64,000 bases of DNA from Serratia sp. DD3 (GTDB taxonomy: Bacteria; Pseudomonadota; Gammaproteobacteria; Enterobacterales; Enterobacteriaceae): positions 310,001 to 374,000 of the forward strand of contig NZ_AYKS02000071.1 of assembly GCF_000496755.2 (NCBI RefSeq). Direction: 5' to 3'. The position numbers were made by a program, and so were the translations under genes. The notes under the pieces are model-generated. The model did not search any database. It saw only the letters and a list, made by a program, of their open reading frames with translations, and was not told where the DNA came from. Positions 28,862-37,436 of this stretch are shown here, piece after piece; the stretch's first letter is position 1; each line of letters opens with the position of its first letter.

Positions 28862-29056
28862 ACTCTTCTCCTTGGCTTGGCAGACATGCCCGTCCATGAT
28901 GGGTCAGCGAGATTCTACTGACTAAGAAACTTCGCAACAGTATCAGTATAATTCGCCGAGCAAATAAATAACTTATTGATTTTCAATATTAAAATTCGAT
29001 CTTCATCTCTGATTACGGAGTTTTCTTGATAAACACTCACAATGACGCTGTTTAAA

Positions 29057-29890
29057 TCAGAGGAAGCTCGGGCCTGGCGCTGGTCCCCAGGCGGGATCCC
29101 CTGAAAAACCGCTGGCAAGGCGAGTCAGTAATTTCGATCGAGTTTCGGCGATAGCTTCACTATCTTCACCATGAAAGCAAAGTTCCAACTGCGCTACAGC
29201 CCCATCAATATGGGTCAAAATACAGCACCCAACGGCCTGCTGCCCAAGCACTTCTGCAGCAAGGGCTTGAGCCCGCGAGCAGGCGGCAGCAATATCAACA
29301 CTGCGATCAATCGAAATTTTGATCCTCATCGGGAAGTGGGTACTGTTAACGTTAAGGTTGACTGCCACCTGACTGGCCGCAGCACTGTTTGGGATCACCA
29401 CCAACCGCCCATCCCCGGTACGTAATGTGGTGTAGCCCAGGGAAATAGTCTGCACTACCCCAATCTCGGTGCCACTGGGTACCGCCACCTGTAAGGTATC
29501 CCCCAAGCGGAATGGCCGGTAGATAGTAATAGCAAGGCCGGCGATTAAGTTGCCCAGCGTACTTTGCGCAGCCAGACCCAGTACCACCGATACCACGCTG
29601 GCACCGGCCAACATTGCCGTTCCCATAGTTCGAAGTGCTGGAATCAGGTGAGCATACAGAATCAGTGAAACCACCCAGATCAACGCTGACAGCAATTGTT
29701 GCAAGAAGTTGATGGTGGTGCGGTCAAGATGCTCGTGACGCGATATCGCCTTACTCACCGTGAGCGACAAACCGCGGGACAGTATCAATGCGCCGAGTAT
29801 AAACAAAAAGAGGTAAATCAGCGCCCCGAACAAACTATCCGGGCTTAGAAAGGAAAGCAAATTAACTTCCCCAAGCTTTAATGTGTGCAT
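29057..29890 (-). CDS. Small MscS-family mechanosensitive channel
   Basis: Predicted inner-membrane channel that opens under membrane tension in hypo-osmotic shock. The 277 residues compare with 286 for E. coli MscS and include three membrane segments. The pore-lining third segment (GASVVSVVLGLAAQSTLGNL) runs into the conserved YRPFRLGDTLQV at the start of the beta domain, followed by VVIPNSAAASQVAVN and an alpha/beta C-terminal domain. The ATG is 46 nt after the apeR stop on the same strand, so it may be read through from the APE operon; a link between envelope lipid and mechanosensing is speculation. Confidence 0.85.
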   Translation of the reverse strand: MHTLKLGEVNLLSFLSPDSLFGALIYLFLFILGALILSRGLSLTVSKAISRHEHLDRTTINFLQQLLSALIWVVSLILYAHLIPALRTMGTAMLAGASVVSVVLGLAAQSTLGNLIAGLAITIYRPFRLGDTLQVAVPSGTEIGVVQTISLGYTTLRTGDGRLVVIPNSAAASQVAVNLNVNSTHFPMRIKISIDRSVDIAAACSRAQALAAEVLGQQAVGCCILTHIDGAVAQLELCFHGEDSEAIAETRSKLLTRLASGFSGDPAWGPAPGPSFL

Positions 29891-29936
29891 TTTTTGTTCT
29901 CTCTGGCTATCACTTAATATTCCTCAACCAAGCTGT

Positions 29937-31166
29937 TTACGCCCAGCGCTTAATAATCAGCGAAGTGTTAATGCCACCAAAAGCGAAGTTATTACTTTGC
30001 AGGTATTCGCAATCAATATTACGTGCTTCCCCCATAATGTAATCCAATGCTCCGCACTGCTTATCTGGCGTATGCAGGTTGAGTGTCGGGGCAAACCAAC
30101 CTTCACGCATCATTTGCAGACTCATCCAAGCCTCCAATGCACCACAAGCCCCTAATGTGTGACCAAAATAGCTTTTTAATGATGAGATTGGCACATTATC
30201 ACCATAAATCGCGGCGGTAGCCTGACTTTCAGCAATATCCCCCCTATCAGTCGCCGTACCGTGGGCAGAGATATAACCAATATCACCTGGGCTTAAACCA
30301 GCCATCTGTAGTGATTGCTCCATGCAAATCTGCATGGTTTCACGCTGTGGCTGGGTGATATGTGCGGCATCACAATTAGTGGCAAAGCTGACGACCTCAC
30401 CATAAATGGTTGTCCCTCGCGCTTTGGCATGTTCCAGCTCTTCCAGGATCAACGTTCCTGCACCTTCACCAATCACCAGTCCATCACGCTGATGATCGAA
30501 CGGTGCCGGCGTCGTCTGGGGCGCGTCGTTACGCTGGCTGGTCGCGAACAGGGTATCAAACACCGCCGCTTCTGAGGGACATAGCTCTTCTGCACCGCCA
30601 GCAACCATCACCGTCTGATAACCATGGCGAATCGCTTCCCAGGCATAACCAATGGCTTGGCTACCCGAGGTGCAGGCACTGGAAGTCGGGATCACCCGCC
30701 CACGCAGGCCAAAGAACAACCCGGTGTTAACCGCCGTGGTGTGTGGCATCATCTGTACATAGGTGGTGCCGGTAATATTATTGGTGTGTTTCTCAGTTAA
30801 CATGGTGGCGAATTCGCTCACTGGCCCCGTGCTGCCCGTTGATGAGCCATAGGCAATACCGGTCCGCCCCTGGGTCAGAACCGGATCATCAATCAGCCCG
30901 GCCTGAATCAACGCCAACTCTGTCGCCCGGGTTGACATCAGTGACACTCGCCCCATGGAGCGAATACGCTTCCGGGTATAGTGCTCAGGCAACACAAAGT
31001 CATCGATTGGGGCTGCCAATAACGTATGCAAGCCAGAGTAGATTTGCCATTCTGGCATGCTGCGCACTGCATTTTTATAGCCCAACAGCCGACGGGACAC
31101 TGCTTGCCAATCCTCACCAAAGGCGGTGACGCCCCCCATTCCGGTAATCACTACACGGCGTGTCAT
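29937..31166 (-). CDS. apeR: APE beta-ketoacyl-ACP synthase (apeR)
   Basis: Condensing enzyme of aryl polyene (APE) biosynthesis, extending the polyene chain on an acyl carrier protein. At 409 residues it is a FabF/FabB-type thiolase-fold enzyme with the catalytic triad present: Cys165 (SSACTSGSQA), His in SAHGTATDRGD and His in SYFGHTLGACGA. The C-terminus has the usual NNFAFGGINTSL motif. It is the last gene of the cluster, overlapping apeQ by four bases (ATGA). Assignment to apeR is by position and type, following the E. coli/Xenorhabdus apeA-R naming as I remember it; two other synthase-type proteins (apeO, apeC) are in the cluster. Confidence 0.9.
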   Translation of the reverse strand: MTRRVVITGMGGVTAFGEDWQAVSRRLLGYKNAVRSMPEWQIYSGLHTLLAAPIDDFVLPEHYTRKRIRSMGRVSLMSTRATELALIQAGLIDDPVLTQGRTGIAYGSSTGSTGPVSEFATMLTEKHTNNITGTTYVQMMPHTTAVNTGLFFGLRGRVIPTSSACTSGSQAIGYAWEAIRHGYQTVMVAGGAEELCPSEAAVFDTLFATSQRNDAPQTTPAPFDHQRDGLVIGEGAGTLILEELEHAKARGTTIYGEVVSFATNCDAAHITQPQRETMQICMEQSLQMAGLSPGDIGYISAHGTATDRGDIAESQATAAIYGDNVPISSLKSYFGHTLGACGALEAWMSLQMMREGWFAPTLNLHTPDKQCGALDYIMGEARNIDCEYLQSNNFAFGGINTSLIIKRWA

Positions 31167-31894
31167 AACATCCCTCCATTGATAGAGATAACCTGGCGGG
31201 TAACATAACCGGCAATATCAGACATCAAATAACTCGCCAACCCAGCGACTTCTTGCGCTTGCCCGATACGCTTCATGGGAATCATCGCCATCGCCTCTTG
31301 TAATGCAGCCTCTTCCATCTCAATCATGCCGGTATCAATCAAGCCCGGCGCAATACAGTTCACCGTAATTTTGCGTTTTGCCAATTCAACGGCCAGTGCT
31401 TTGGTCGCACCAATAATCCCTGCTTTAGCGGCACTATAGTTAACCTGCCCACGGTTGCCCATCAGGCCAGAAACGGAAGAGAGGGTAATAATACGACCAC
31501 CTTGACGTGTAGCGATCATTGGCATCACACAGGGGTGAATCACGTTATAAAAGCTGTCGAGATTAGTGTGGATTACCGCTCCCCAGTCATCGCCACTCAA
31601 CGCGGGGAAAGCCCCATCGCGGGTAATCCCCGCATTGCTGACCACGCCATACCACGGGCCATGTTCTGCCATATCCTGTTCGAGGACCTCCTGACATTGC
31701 TGGCGGTTGGCTACATCAAAGCATAGCAAGCGCCCTTGCCCCCCGGCGGCGATCAGGGTCTCGCGTGTCGCCTCTGCGCCTGCGCGGTCCTGATGATAAT
31801 GTATACCGACGATAAATCCATCTGCCGCCAACTGGCAGGCAATGGCACGCCCGATACCTTTACTGGCCCCCGTGACCAAAACTGAACGACTCAT
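31163..31894 (-). CDS. apeQ: APE 3-ketoacyl-ACP reductase (apeQ)
   Basis: NADPH-dependent ketoreductase acting after each condensation in APE chain growth. A 243-residue short-chain dehydrogenase of FabG type: cofactor motif TGASKGIG (8-15), NNAG-type VSNAGI near 85-90, and the catalytic Ser140, Tyr153 and Lys157 (YSAAK). It overlaps both neighbours by four bases. Confidence 0.93.
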   Translation of the reverse strand: MSRSVLVTGASKGIGRAIACQLAADGFIVGIHYHQDRAGAEATRETLIAAGGQGRLLCFDVANRQQCQEVLEQDMAEHGPWYGVVSNAGITRDGAFPALSGDDWGAVIHTNLDSFYNVIHPCVMPMIATRQGGRIITLSSVSGLMGNRGQVNYSAAKAGIIGATKALAVELAKRKITVNCIAPGLIDTGMIEMEEAALQEAMAMIPMKRIGQAQEVAGLASYLMSDIAGYVTRQVISINGGML

Positions 31895-32367
31895 GTAGTA
31901 GATCCCTGATTAAAAAGTAATGTTAGCTCTTCCGGCGCGGGTTGAAAGGTATTTACACGGCCTGTCGCCAGCGTGTGATTTTCCACGCAGATGGTACAGT
32001 CAAAACTACCAAACCGTTGATCTTGCATCAGTAGCTTAACCTCAATATCCAGCACCGCACCGGCTGGCAAACTACCGGCAGTGCAGACCAACTCCCTGGC
32101 TCCCAGCACCATGCCAAGCGTGATACTTTGTTGGCCTTGTTGCTGACGATGCCAACCAGACCAAACGCCAATGGTTTGCGCCATCAACTCCAACGCATAC
32201 CAACCTGGCAAGTTACCCTGACCATCAAGAAAGGGGGCCAATACGCTGTCAGCTGTCACGGCGACCCGGCAATGCGCACTCTCCTCGCTGACACTCACCA
32301 CTTCAGCCAGCAGTAACATGGGTGCATCATGTGGCAGGTAGTTCACCGGCAGTAAGTAATCACTCAT
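31891..32367 (-). CDS. apeP: APE 3-hydroxyacyl-ACP dehydratase (apeP)
   Basis: Second dehydratase of the cluster, 158 residues with a hotdog fold (NYLPHDAPMLLLAEVVSVS, GWYALELMAQTIGVW, GMVLGARELVC). Works with ApeI in removing water to form the conjugated double bonds. The motif PHDAPM matches the FabA/FabZ His-containing active-site loop, and the ELMAQTIGVW helix carries the second active-site residue. ATGA overlaps link it with apeO and apeQ. Confidence 0.85.
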   Translation of the reverse strand: MSDYLLPVNYLPHDAPMLLLAEVVSVSEESAHCRVAVTADSVLAPFLDGQGNLPGWYALELMAQTIGVWSGWHRQQQGQQSITLGMVLGARELVCTAGSLPAGAVLDIEVKLLMQDQRFGSFDCTICVENHTLATGRVNTFQPAPEELTLLFNQGSTT

Positions 32368-33533
32368 GCCACTCTCCCCAGCAGAATACTGGCGTTATTG
32401 CCACCAAAGGCGAAAGAGTTAGACAAAATAACCGGACGCGCCAGGGGTGCTGCGGTATGTAATAGACCGCAAGGCGGTAAATCGGGGTCCAGCGGTGAAC
32501 GACTGAAATCCTGGGGTGGCAATGGCAGATTCTGCAACAAAATCAGTGCGCTGATAGCCGCTTCGGTGATGCCGGCGGCTCCCAAGGTATGCCCGGTTAA
32601 ATGCTTGGTCGAACTGCAAGGCACTCCGGTACCGAACAGATCATGTACCACTTTGGATTCAATCTGATCATTAAGTAATGTGGCCGTGCCGTGCAGATTA
32701 ATATAACCCACGTCCGCAGGTTGTAGACCCGCCTGCTGCAACGCCTGTTGAATAGCGCGTATTGCCCCCTCTCCTTGTGGGTGTGGTGCTGAAATATGGT
32801 GGGCATCGCTCGACTCACCTACCCCCAGCACGGCAATTGGCTGTGGTTCACGCGTCAGTACCATCAGTGCTGCACCTTCACCAATGGTAATGCCGCTACG
32901 GTCACGGCTAAACGGCTGACAAAGAGTAGTAGAAAGCGACGCCAGACTATCGAACCCGTTAATCGGCATCCGGCTTAAGGTATCAGCCCCACCGACAATC
33001 GCCATATCCGCCAAACCTGCTTCGATCAACCTGCACCCACTGATGATCGCCCGGGCGCTGGAAGAACAGGCGGTGGAAAGCGTAAATGCCGGGCCACTCA
33101 ATCCTAGCCAACGGCTGAGAAAGCGCGACGGGTCACCCAGTTCTTGTTGCGCGTAATGCCAACTTGAACTCTCTTCACCATTGAGCCGCAGATTAACGTA
33201 CTGATCACCTTCATCCAACCCAGACGTGCTGGTACCCAACACCACTGCGATGCGCTCAGGACCAATAGTCCGTATCGCCTCATCCACCACCGGTTGAATT
33301 TGTGCCAGCGCTGCCAATAGCAGTTGATTATTGCGGCTACGATGGGGGGCAAAACTGTCGGGAATCGGCGGTAATTCACCATCAACACCCCCTAACACCA
33401 CTGGCAGATCATTCTGTAACCAACCCGGGCGCGGACGCATACCTGGCGCAACACCGCGCGTCAGGTTGGCCGCAATCTCCGCGTTCGATTGTCCTAAGGC
33501 GTTAATCATGCCGATAGCAGAAATGTAAATCAT
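32364..33533 (-). CDS. apeO: APE beta-ketoacyl-ACP synthase (apeO)
   Basis: Condensing enzyme of the KAS I/II family, 389 residues from ATG 33531-33533, which lies 1 nt after the apeN stop; in-frame starts further upstream would add 64 residues inside apeN and are rejected. Active-site Cys156 in LSTACSSSARA, and the two His in NLHGTATLLND and KHLTGHTLGAAG. The C-terminus has SNSFAFGGNNAS. In the published system ApeO partners with the chain-length factor ApeC for polyene elongation. Confidence 0.9.
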   Translation of the reverse strand: MIYISAIGMINALGQSNAEIAANLTRGVAPGMRPRPGWLQNDLPVVLGGVDGELPPIPDSFAPHRSRNNQLLLAALAQIQPVVDEAIRTIGPERIAVVLGTSTSGLDEGDQYVNLRLNGEESSSWHYAQQELGDPSRFLSRWLGLSGPAFTLSTACSSSARAIISGCRLIEAGLADMAIVGGADTLSRMPINGFDSLASLSTTLCQPFSRDRSGITIGEGAALMVLTREPQPIAVLGVGESSDAHHISAPHPQGEGAIRAIQQALQQAGLQPADVGYINLHGTATLLNDQIESKVVHDLFGTGVPCSSTKHLTGHTLGAAGITEAAISALILLQNLPLPPQDFSRSPLDPDLPPCGLLHTAAPLARPVILSNSFAFGGNNASILLGRVA

Positions 33534-33534
33534 A

Positions 33535-34122
33535 TCAGTCGCCCAAATATTGAATGCCGATGTGATATTTAAAGACATGCTGCCTGATGCTAATAGGCTC
33601 ACGTTTGCCTTTACGCTGTAAATAGGTGATTTCAGTGACCAGTTTGCCGCTGGCATTGCGCAACTCACGCTTATCCCCTTGATCAACCAGGGTCCAGCCT
33701 TTGGGTAATTGCTTCTGCCAGGCACTAATCGGCCAATGGCTGAGCATCACATCAGCTAAAACCTGACTGGCTGGCGGCAATTGTGGCACCACTAACGCCT
33801 GCTCGGTATGGATGCCATTATGGTCATAGGTGAGCAGAAACAGACGGATCCCCACAGACGAGAGACCTGCCAACGTAATTTGGTTGGCGTCAGCGTTCAA
33901 CATCACCAACAAAGACTGGGTTTGCCCGTTAAAACTGCCCGTCAGCAACTGTTGAGAATTCACTTCTGGCGTAATGCCCGGAGCCGGTAGCGTCACCCGC
34001 ACGCCAGGCTCAAGCCACGCCTGTGGGGCGGAGCTATCTGCGGGGCCGAGGGAATGGCGACAACCACTCATTAACAGTACCCCAAGCAGCATAACCGTAT
34101 GCCAAAGGTGGTTCTTTCTCAT
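33535..34122 (-). CDS. apeN: APE DUF3261 lipoprotein (apeN)
   Basis: 195-residue predicted lipoprotein: hydrophobic signal and lipobox LMSGC, giving Cys21 as the lipidated residue. DUF3261-like; such proteins occur only in APE clusters and are thought to help outer-membrane insertion or transport of the product. Overlaps the apeM stop/start by four bases, and apeO begins right after its stop. Exact role unknown. Confidence 0.8.
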   Translation of the reverse strand: MRKNHLWHTVMLLGVLLMSGCRHSLGPADSSAPQAWLEPGVRVTLPAPGITPEVNSQQLLTGSFNGQTQSLLVMLNADANQITLAGLSSVGIRLFLLTYDHNGIHTEQALVVPQLPPASQVLADVMLSHWPISAWQKQLPKGWTLVDQGDKRELRNASGKLVTEITYLQRKGKREPISIRQHVFKYHIGIQYLGD

Positions 34123-36440
34123 TTTTTTCTCTCTTTTCGGTCAGGCATGGCTAATGGGGAAAGCAGAAAAGCAGTAAAGATCCCACTCACCAACACCATC
34201 CCAAAGTTACTAATTGCTTGTGTGGTACTAAAAACCAACATGCCTAGCGTAAGTAATGTGGTCATCATCGCCAGCGTGATCGCCAGCAATGAAGTCACCG
34301 GCGTACCCCGTGGATTACTGAAAAACAGGGTGTAGTTAATACCGATCCCCAAAACCAGCACCAGTGCCAATAACGAAAACAGGTTCACCGCATGACCACT
34401 CAAGGATAAAACAGCCAGCCCACAACTGAGGGACAGCAACGAAGGTACCAGGCTGACTAATCCTTTACGCCACCCCAGACGTATCATTGCGCCGCAGGCA
34501 ATCACCGCCAGAGCCACCAGCAACAAACCAGCGAGCAGCGTGCGATAGAGCGCAAAAAGTTCGTTGAAGGTGCTTTTACGATCAACCCACGCCACGCCCT
34601 CCTGCTTTGCTGCCAATGCCTTCAATGCGGTACTGTCTGTCACACCATCAACCGGAACCAACACACCACTTTCACCGTTTGACAGCGTTAACCACATCAA
34701 ACGCCACCCCTCACTGGCAGGGCTAGCAAGCCATTCATCAACTGTGACCGGCATCGCCTGCAATGCCGGGGTGATTGCCGTCAACCCCGCACTTTGCAGT
34801 GCGCGGAGGCTGGCTGGTGCCGCCTCACGTAACAGGATGAGATCCTGTTGCTGACGAACCAGCGAATTCAGTGGGAGCAAGCGAAACCCAGTCAGCGTTC
34901 CCCCCTGACGAGCCTGCTCCAAAACCGGAGTCAATGCTTCAAGGCGTTCCAAAACTTGTTGCGAGGTTGCCCCATAAACCACAAACCATTTCTGATCGAC
35001 GCTTTGCCCTGTCAGGTAGGTAATCTGCTTTTCCTGCGCCAGAATCCCCTGCGGCAGCGCTTGCAACTGAGCAATATCATCATCAAACCGCAATGTCGCG
35101 ATACCTGCCAATGAAACCACCGCCAGGACCGCAGGCAAGGCCCACGATAATTTTTGCTTACGCCGCCAAAACGCCAGCCAGCGCAGTAGTAGTGTCATAG
35201 CCGGAATGGGCCTGACCGGCAATCGCTGACATAACCAAGGGTGCCAGAAAAGTACCGTCAAACAGGAGGCGCTCAGCCCTGCCACGGCAAACACCGCCAT
35301 CTGGCGAATCCCCGGAAAGGGCGCCAACATGACAATCAGATAGGCGATGACGGTCGTCAGCAATGCCAACAACAGCGCTTGACGAACTTTATGCAAACTT
35401 TGCCAAGGTGACACTTCGCCGCCATGGACCATCCGCTCAGTGAGATAGTAGAGCGTGTAGTCAGCGGAGATGCCAATAATGCTCATACTCATCACCAGCG
35501 TCATCAGGTGCAGTTCGCCAAAGAGCAACAATGTAGCGACGACCCCGGCCAACGCCCCAATACCTACCGAAAGCAGGCACAACAGCAGAGGGCGCAGTGA
35601 ACGAAAAACCACAACAATCAGCAAGATGACGCCGAGGATCGTCGCTACCCCCAAGGTAGAGAGGTCGCTCTTCGCTTGTTGGCTGGCATAATCACTGTAA
35701 AACACCGTGCCACGCGAAAGCAGTTGTGCCTGTGGATACTCTGCCTTTAACTGGTTTTCCAACCTATTAAGCGTGGACACCACCTGGTGAGTCTGCTGCA
35801 TATCAAACGACGAGTTCGCTAACTCACCATGCAGCAAATACCAGTAATTCCCCTCATCATCCTGGGTGACCAACCAGCCATCCATCAGTCGCAAACGCTG
35901 GCTATTTTGGGCCAATGCCAATTGCGAGCCGCGCATGAGCATCAAGGGATCATTTTGTAACTCTTTACCGCTCACCCCTGAAAATGCAGAGTAGAGTTGC
36001 GAGAGGATCCACTGAGCCTGGGCTTCCCCCCCATCCTGTAAGCGTTGACGTGTCGCACTGTCGAGCAAGCCATTACGATGACGCCAATAAAAGTCCCCCC
36101 AAGCCTGCTGGCTAGTCGCATCCATCGGGCCTTTGAGTTCCTTCACCCCCTTGGATTGCTGCAACAGTGTGAGCCAGTATTGCGCGACCTGCGGGTTAGC
36201 CTGTTTACCCGGGCTGACTAACCAAACCAGTTGTTTATCCAGCCGCTGCATAAAGCCGTCATTCAGTGCTGGGGGGATAGTCCCCAGGGTCTGCTTGGGC
36301 AACATGGCCAGCACACTGCTGTTGATACGCGTTTGTGGCAACATGACCAGCAAGGTACCCAGTAAAACCAGACAAAGGGCTCCCCATAACCACGCCAAGC
36401 GTTTAGCGCTAGTGTGCAGCAAAACGTTGGTTCTCATCAT
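34119..36440 (-). CDS. apeM: APE MMPL/RND-type exporter (apeM)
   Basis: Large inner-membrane exporter of the RND/MMPL superfamily, 773 residues with about 12 membrane segments in two similar halves, each with a large periplasmic loop (roughly 40-240 and 430-600). The MSMSIIGISADYTLYYLTERM and LVLGIGINYTLFFS segments carry the Asp/Asn residues typical of MMPL transport cores. Proposed to move the APE lipid out of the inner membrane, alone or with the LolA-like ApeL. Its first ATG overlaps the apeL stop by 32 bases; the second ATG three bases later may be the real start. Confidence 0.88.
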   Translation of the reverse strand: MMRTNVLLHTSAKRLAWLWGALCLVLLGTLLVMLPQTRINSSVLAMLPKQTLGTIPPALNDGFMQRLDKQLVWLVSPGKQANPQVAQYWLTLLQQSKGVKELKGPMDATSQQAWGDFYWRHRNGLLDSATRQRLQDGGEAQAQWILSQLYSAFSGVSGKELQNDPLMLMRGSQLALAQNSQRLRLMDGWLVTQDDEGNYWYLLHGELANSSFDMQQTHQVVSTLNRLENQLKAEYPQAQLLSRGTVFYSDYASQQAKSDLSTLGVATILGVILLIVVVFRSLRPLLLCLLSVGIGALAGVVATLLLFGELHLMTLVMSMSIIGISADYTLYYLTERMVHGGEVSPWQSLHKVRQALLLALLTTVIAYLIVMLAPFPGIRQMAVFAVAGLSASCLTVLFWHPWLCQRLPVRPIPAMTLLLRWLAFWRRKQKLSWALPAVLAVVSLAGIATLRFDDDIAQLQALPQGILAQEKQITYLTGQSVDQKWFVVYGATSQQVLERLEALTPVLEQARQGGTLTGFRLLPLNSLVRQQQDLILLREAAPASLRALQSAGLTAITPALQAMPVTVDEWLASPASEGWRLMWLTLSNGESGVLVPVDGVTDSTALKALAAKQEGVAWVDRKSTFNELFALYRTLLAGLLLVALAVIACGAMIRLGWRKGLVSLVPSLLSLSCGLAVLSLSGHAVNLFSLLALVLVLGIGINYTLFFSNPRGTPVTSLLAITLAMMTTLLTLGMLVFSTTQAISNFGMVLVSGIFTAFLLSPLAMPDRKERKK

Positions 36441-37014
36441 GGGTCAAGCTATTGGGGGTCAGCCGATGTTGGGAGAAGATAATCGTTGTGCGATCACCCT
36501 GTTTATCGTTCAGTTGGATGGTTTCCAGATAGTGCTGCCCGGACAGTTCAAGGGTGGCAAAAATTTTATCCAACGGGGTGGTGACAGGCGTTAGCTTTAA
36601 CATCCAGCGGCCTTCACCTTTATCCTGGAAATCAATTTGGAAGTTTTGCTCCAATACTTTTCGATCAGCCTGAAATAGCGCGCGCAACAGATGGTTGAAC
36701 TGGAACATCTGAGGGTTATTTTGTGCCGTAATCACCTGTGGTGCCTGGCCGTTAATCACTTGCACCATACGCGCATCATCCAGTATCAGCGTCATGACAA
36801 AAGGCGTTTTCTGATCCCATAACAACCCTTGTTCACGGGCAATGACCATTTCACCTTGCGAGCGCAACGGCTGTGGCAGGCCTTTGATACTGCGAGTCTG
36901 ATCAAAATGAGCGCGAACCACCGGTTGTTCGGTAAAACGCTGCTGCAATTCATCCAGCGTGACGGCACTAACCCACGGAGTGAACAGCAGAATAAATAGA
37001 GGCCAGTACTTCAT
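36409..37014 (-). CDS. apeL: APE LolA-like periplasmic carrier (apeL)
   Basis: 201-residue protein resembling the outer-membrane lipoprotein carrier LolA: signal peptide (cut near WVSAVT), then an LDELQQRFTEQP-like start, with ARMVQVINGQAPQ and FQFNHLLRAL matching LolA-type strands. A plausible periplasmic shuttle for the polyene lipid between ApeM and the outer membrane. ATGA overlap with apeK. Confidence 0.85.
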   Translation of the reverse strand: MKYWPLFILLFTPWVSAVTLDELQQRFTEQPVVRAHFDQTRSIKGLPQPLRSQGEMVIAREQGLLWDQKTPFVMTLILDDARMVQVINGQAPQVITAQNNPQMFQFNHLLRALFQADRKVLEQNFQIDFQDKGEGRWMLKLTPVTTPLDKIFATLELSGQHYLETIQLNDKQGDRTTIIFSQHRLTPNSLTHDENQRFAAH

Positions 37015-37433
37015 GGTGTCACTCCCATTCGTTCAAACAGAATTGCCGGGCAGACAAAACACATCTCCCCACTCTTTTCTTCTACCGCCACCTGAATGGT
37101 GTAACCGGTAGTGGTACATTTGCCGCTAGCTGCATCAAAAATCTGATAGTCAATGCGCAAACGGTTTTCATATTCTGTTAACCGGGCACAGACGCGGATC
37201 CGTTGTTCAAAAGTCAGGATGTTGCGGTACTTCACCCGAGTGTCCACCACTGGCCAAAGATAACCCGATGCTTTCATCTGCCGATAACCATAATCAAACT
37301 GGTTCAGTAATGCCTCGCGGGCAATTTCAAAGTAGCGAAAGTAGTTACCGTGCCAGACCACCGCCATCATATCGACATCATGGAAGGGCACTGAAAGCTC
37401 TACTTCAGCAGTAAAACGGGGATCGTTGAGCAC
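37011..37433 (-). CDS. apeK: APE acyl-ACP thioesterase (apeK)
   Basis: 140-residue hotdog-fold thioesterase of the 4-hydroxybenzoyl-CoA thioesterase type. The DVDMMAVVWHGNYFRYFEIARE block holds the acidic catalytic residue region at the N-terminus. It could release the finished polyene acid or proofread intermediates. Three bases separate apeJ's stop from its start. Confidence 0.88.
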   Translation of the reverse strand: MLNDPRFTAEVELSVPFHDVDMMAVVWHGNYFRYFEIAREALLNQFDYGYRQMKASGYLWPVVDTRVKYRNILTFEQRIRVCARLTEYENRLRIDYQIFDAASGKCTTTGYTIQVAVEEKSGEMCFVCPAILFERMGVTP

Positions 37434-37436
37434 CCT

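Noticed and set aside
32364..33725. Long version of ApeO with 64 extra N-terminal residues
   Set aside because: The extension lies wholly inside apeN and does not fit the synthase fold; ATG 33533 right after the apeN stop fits.
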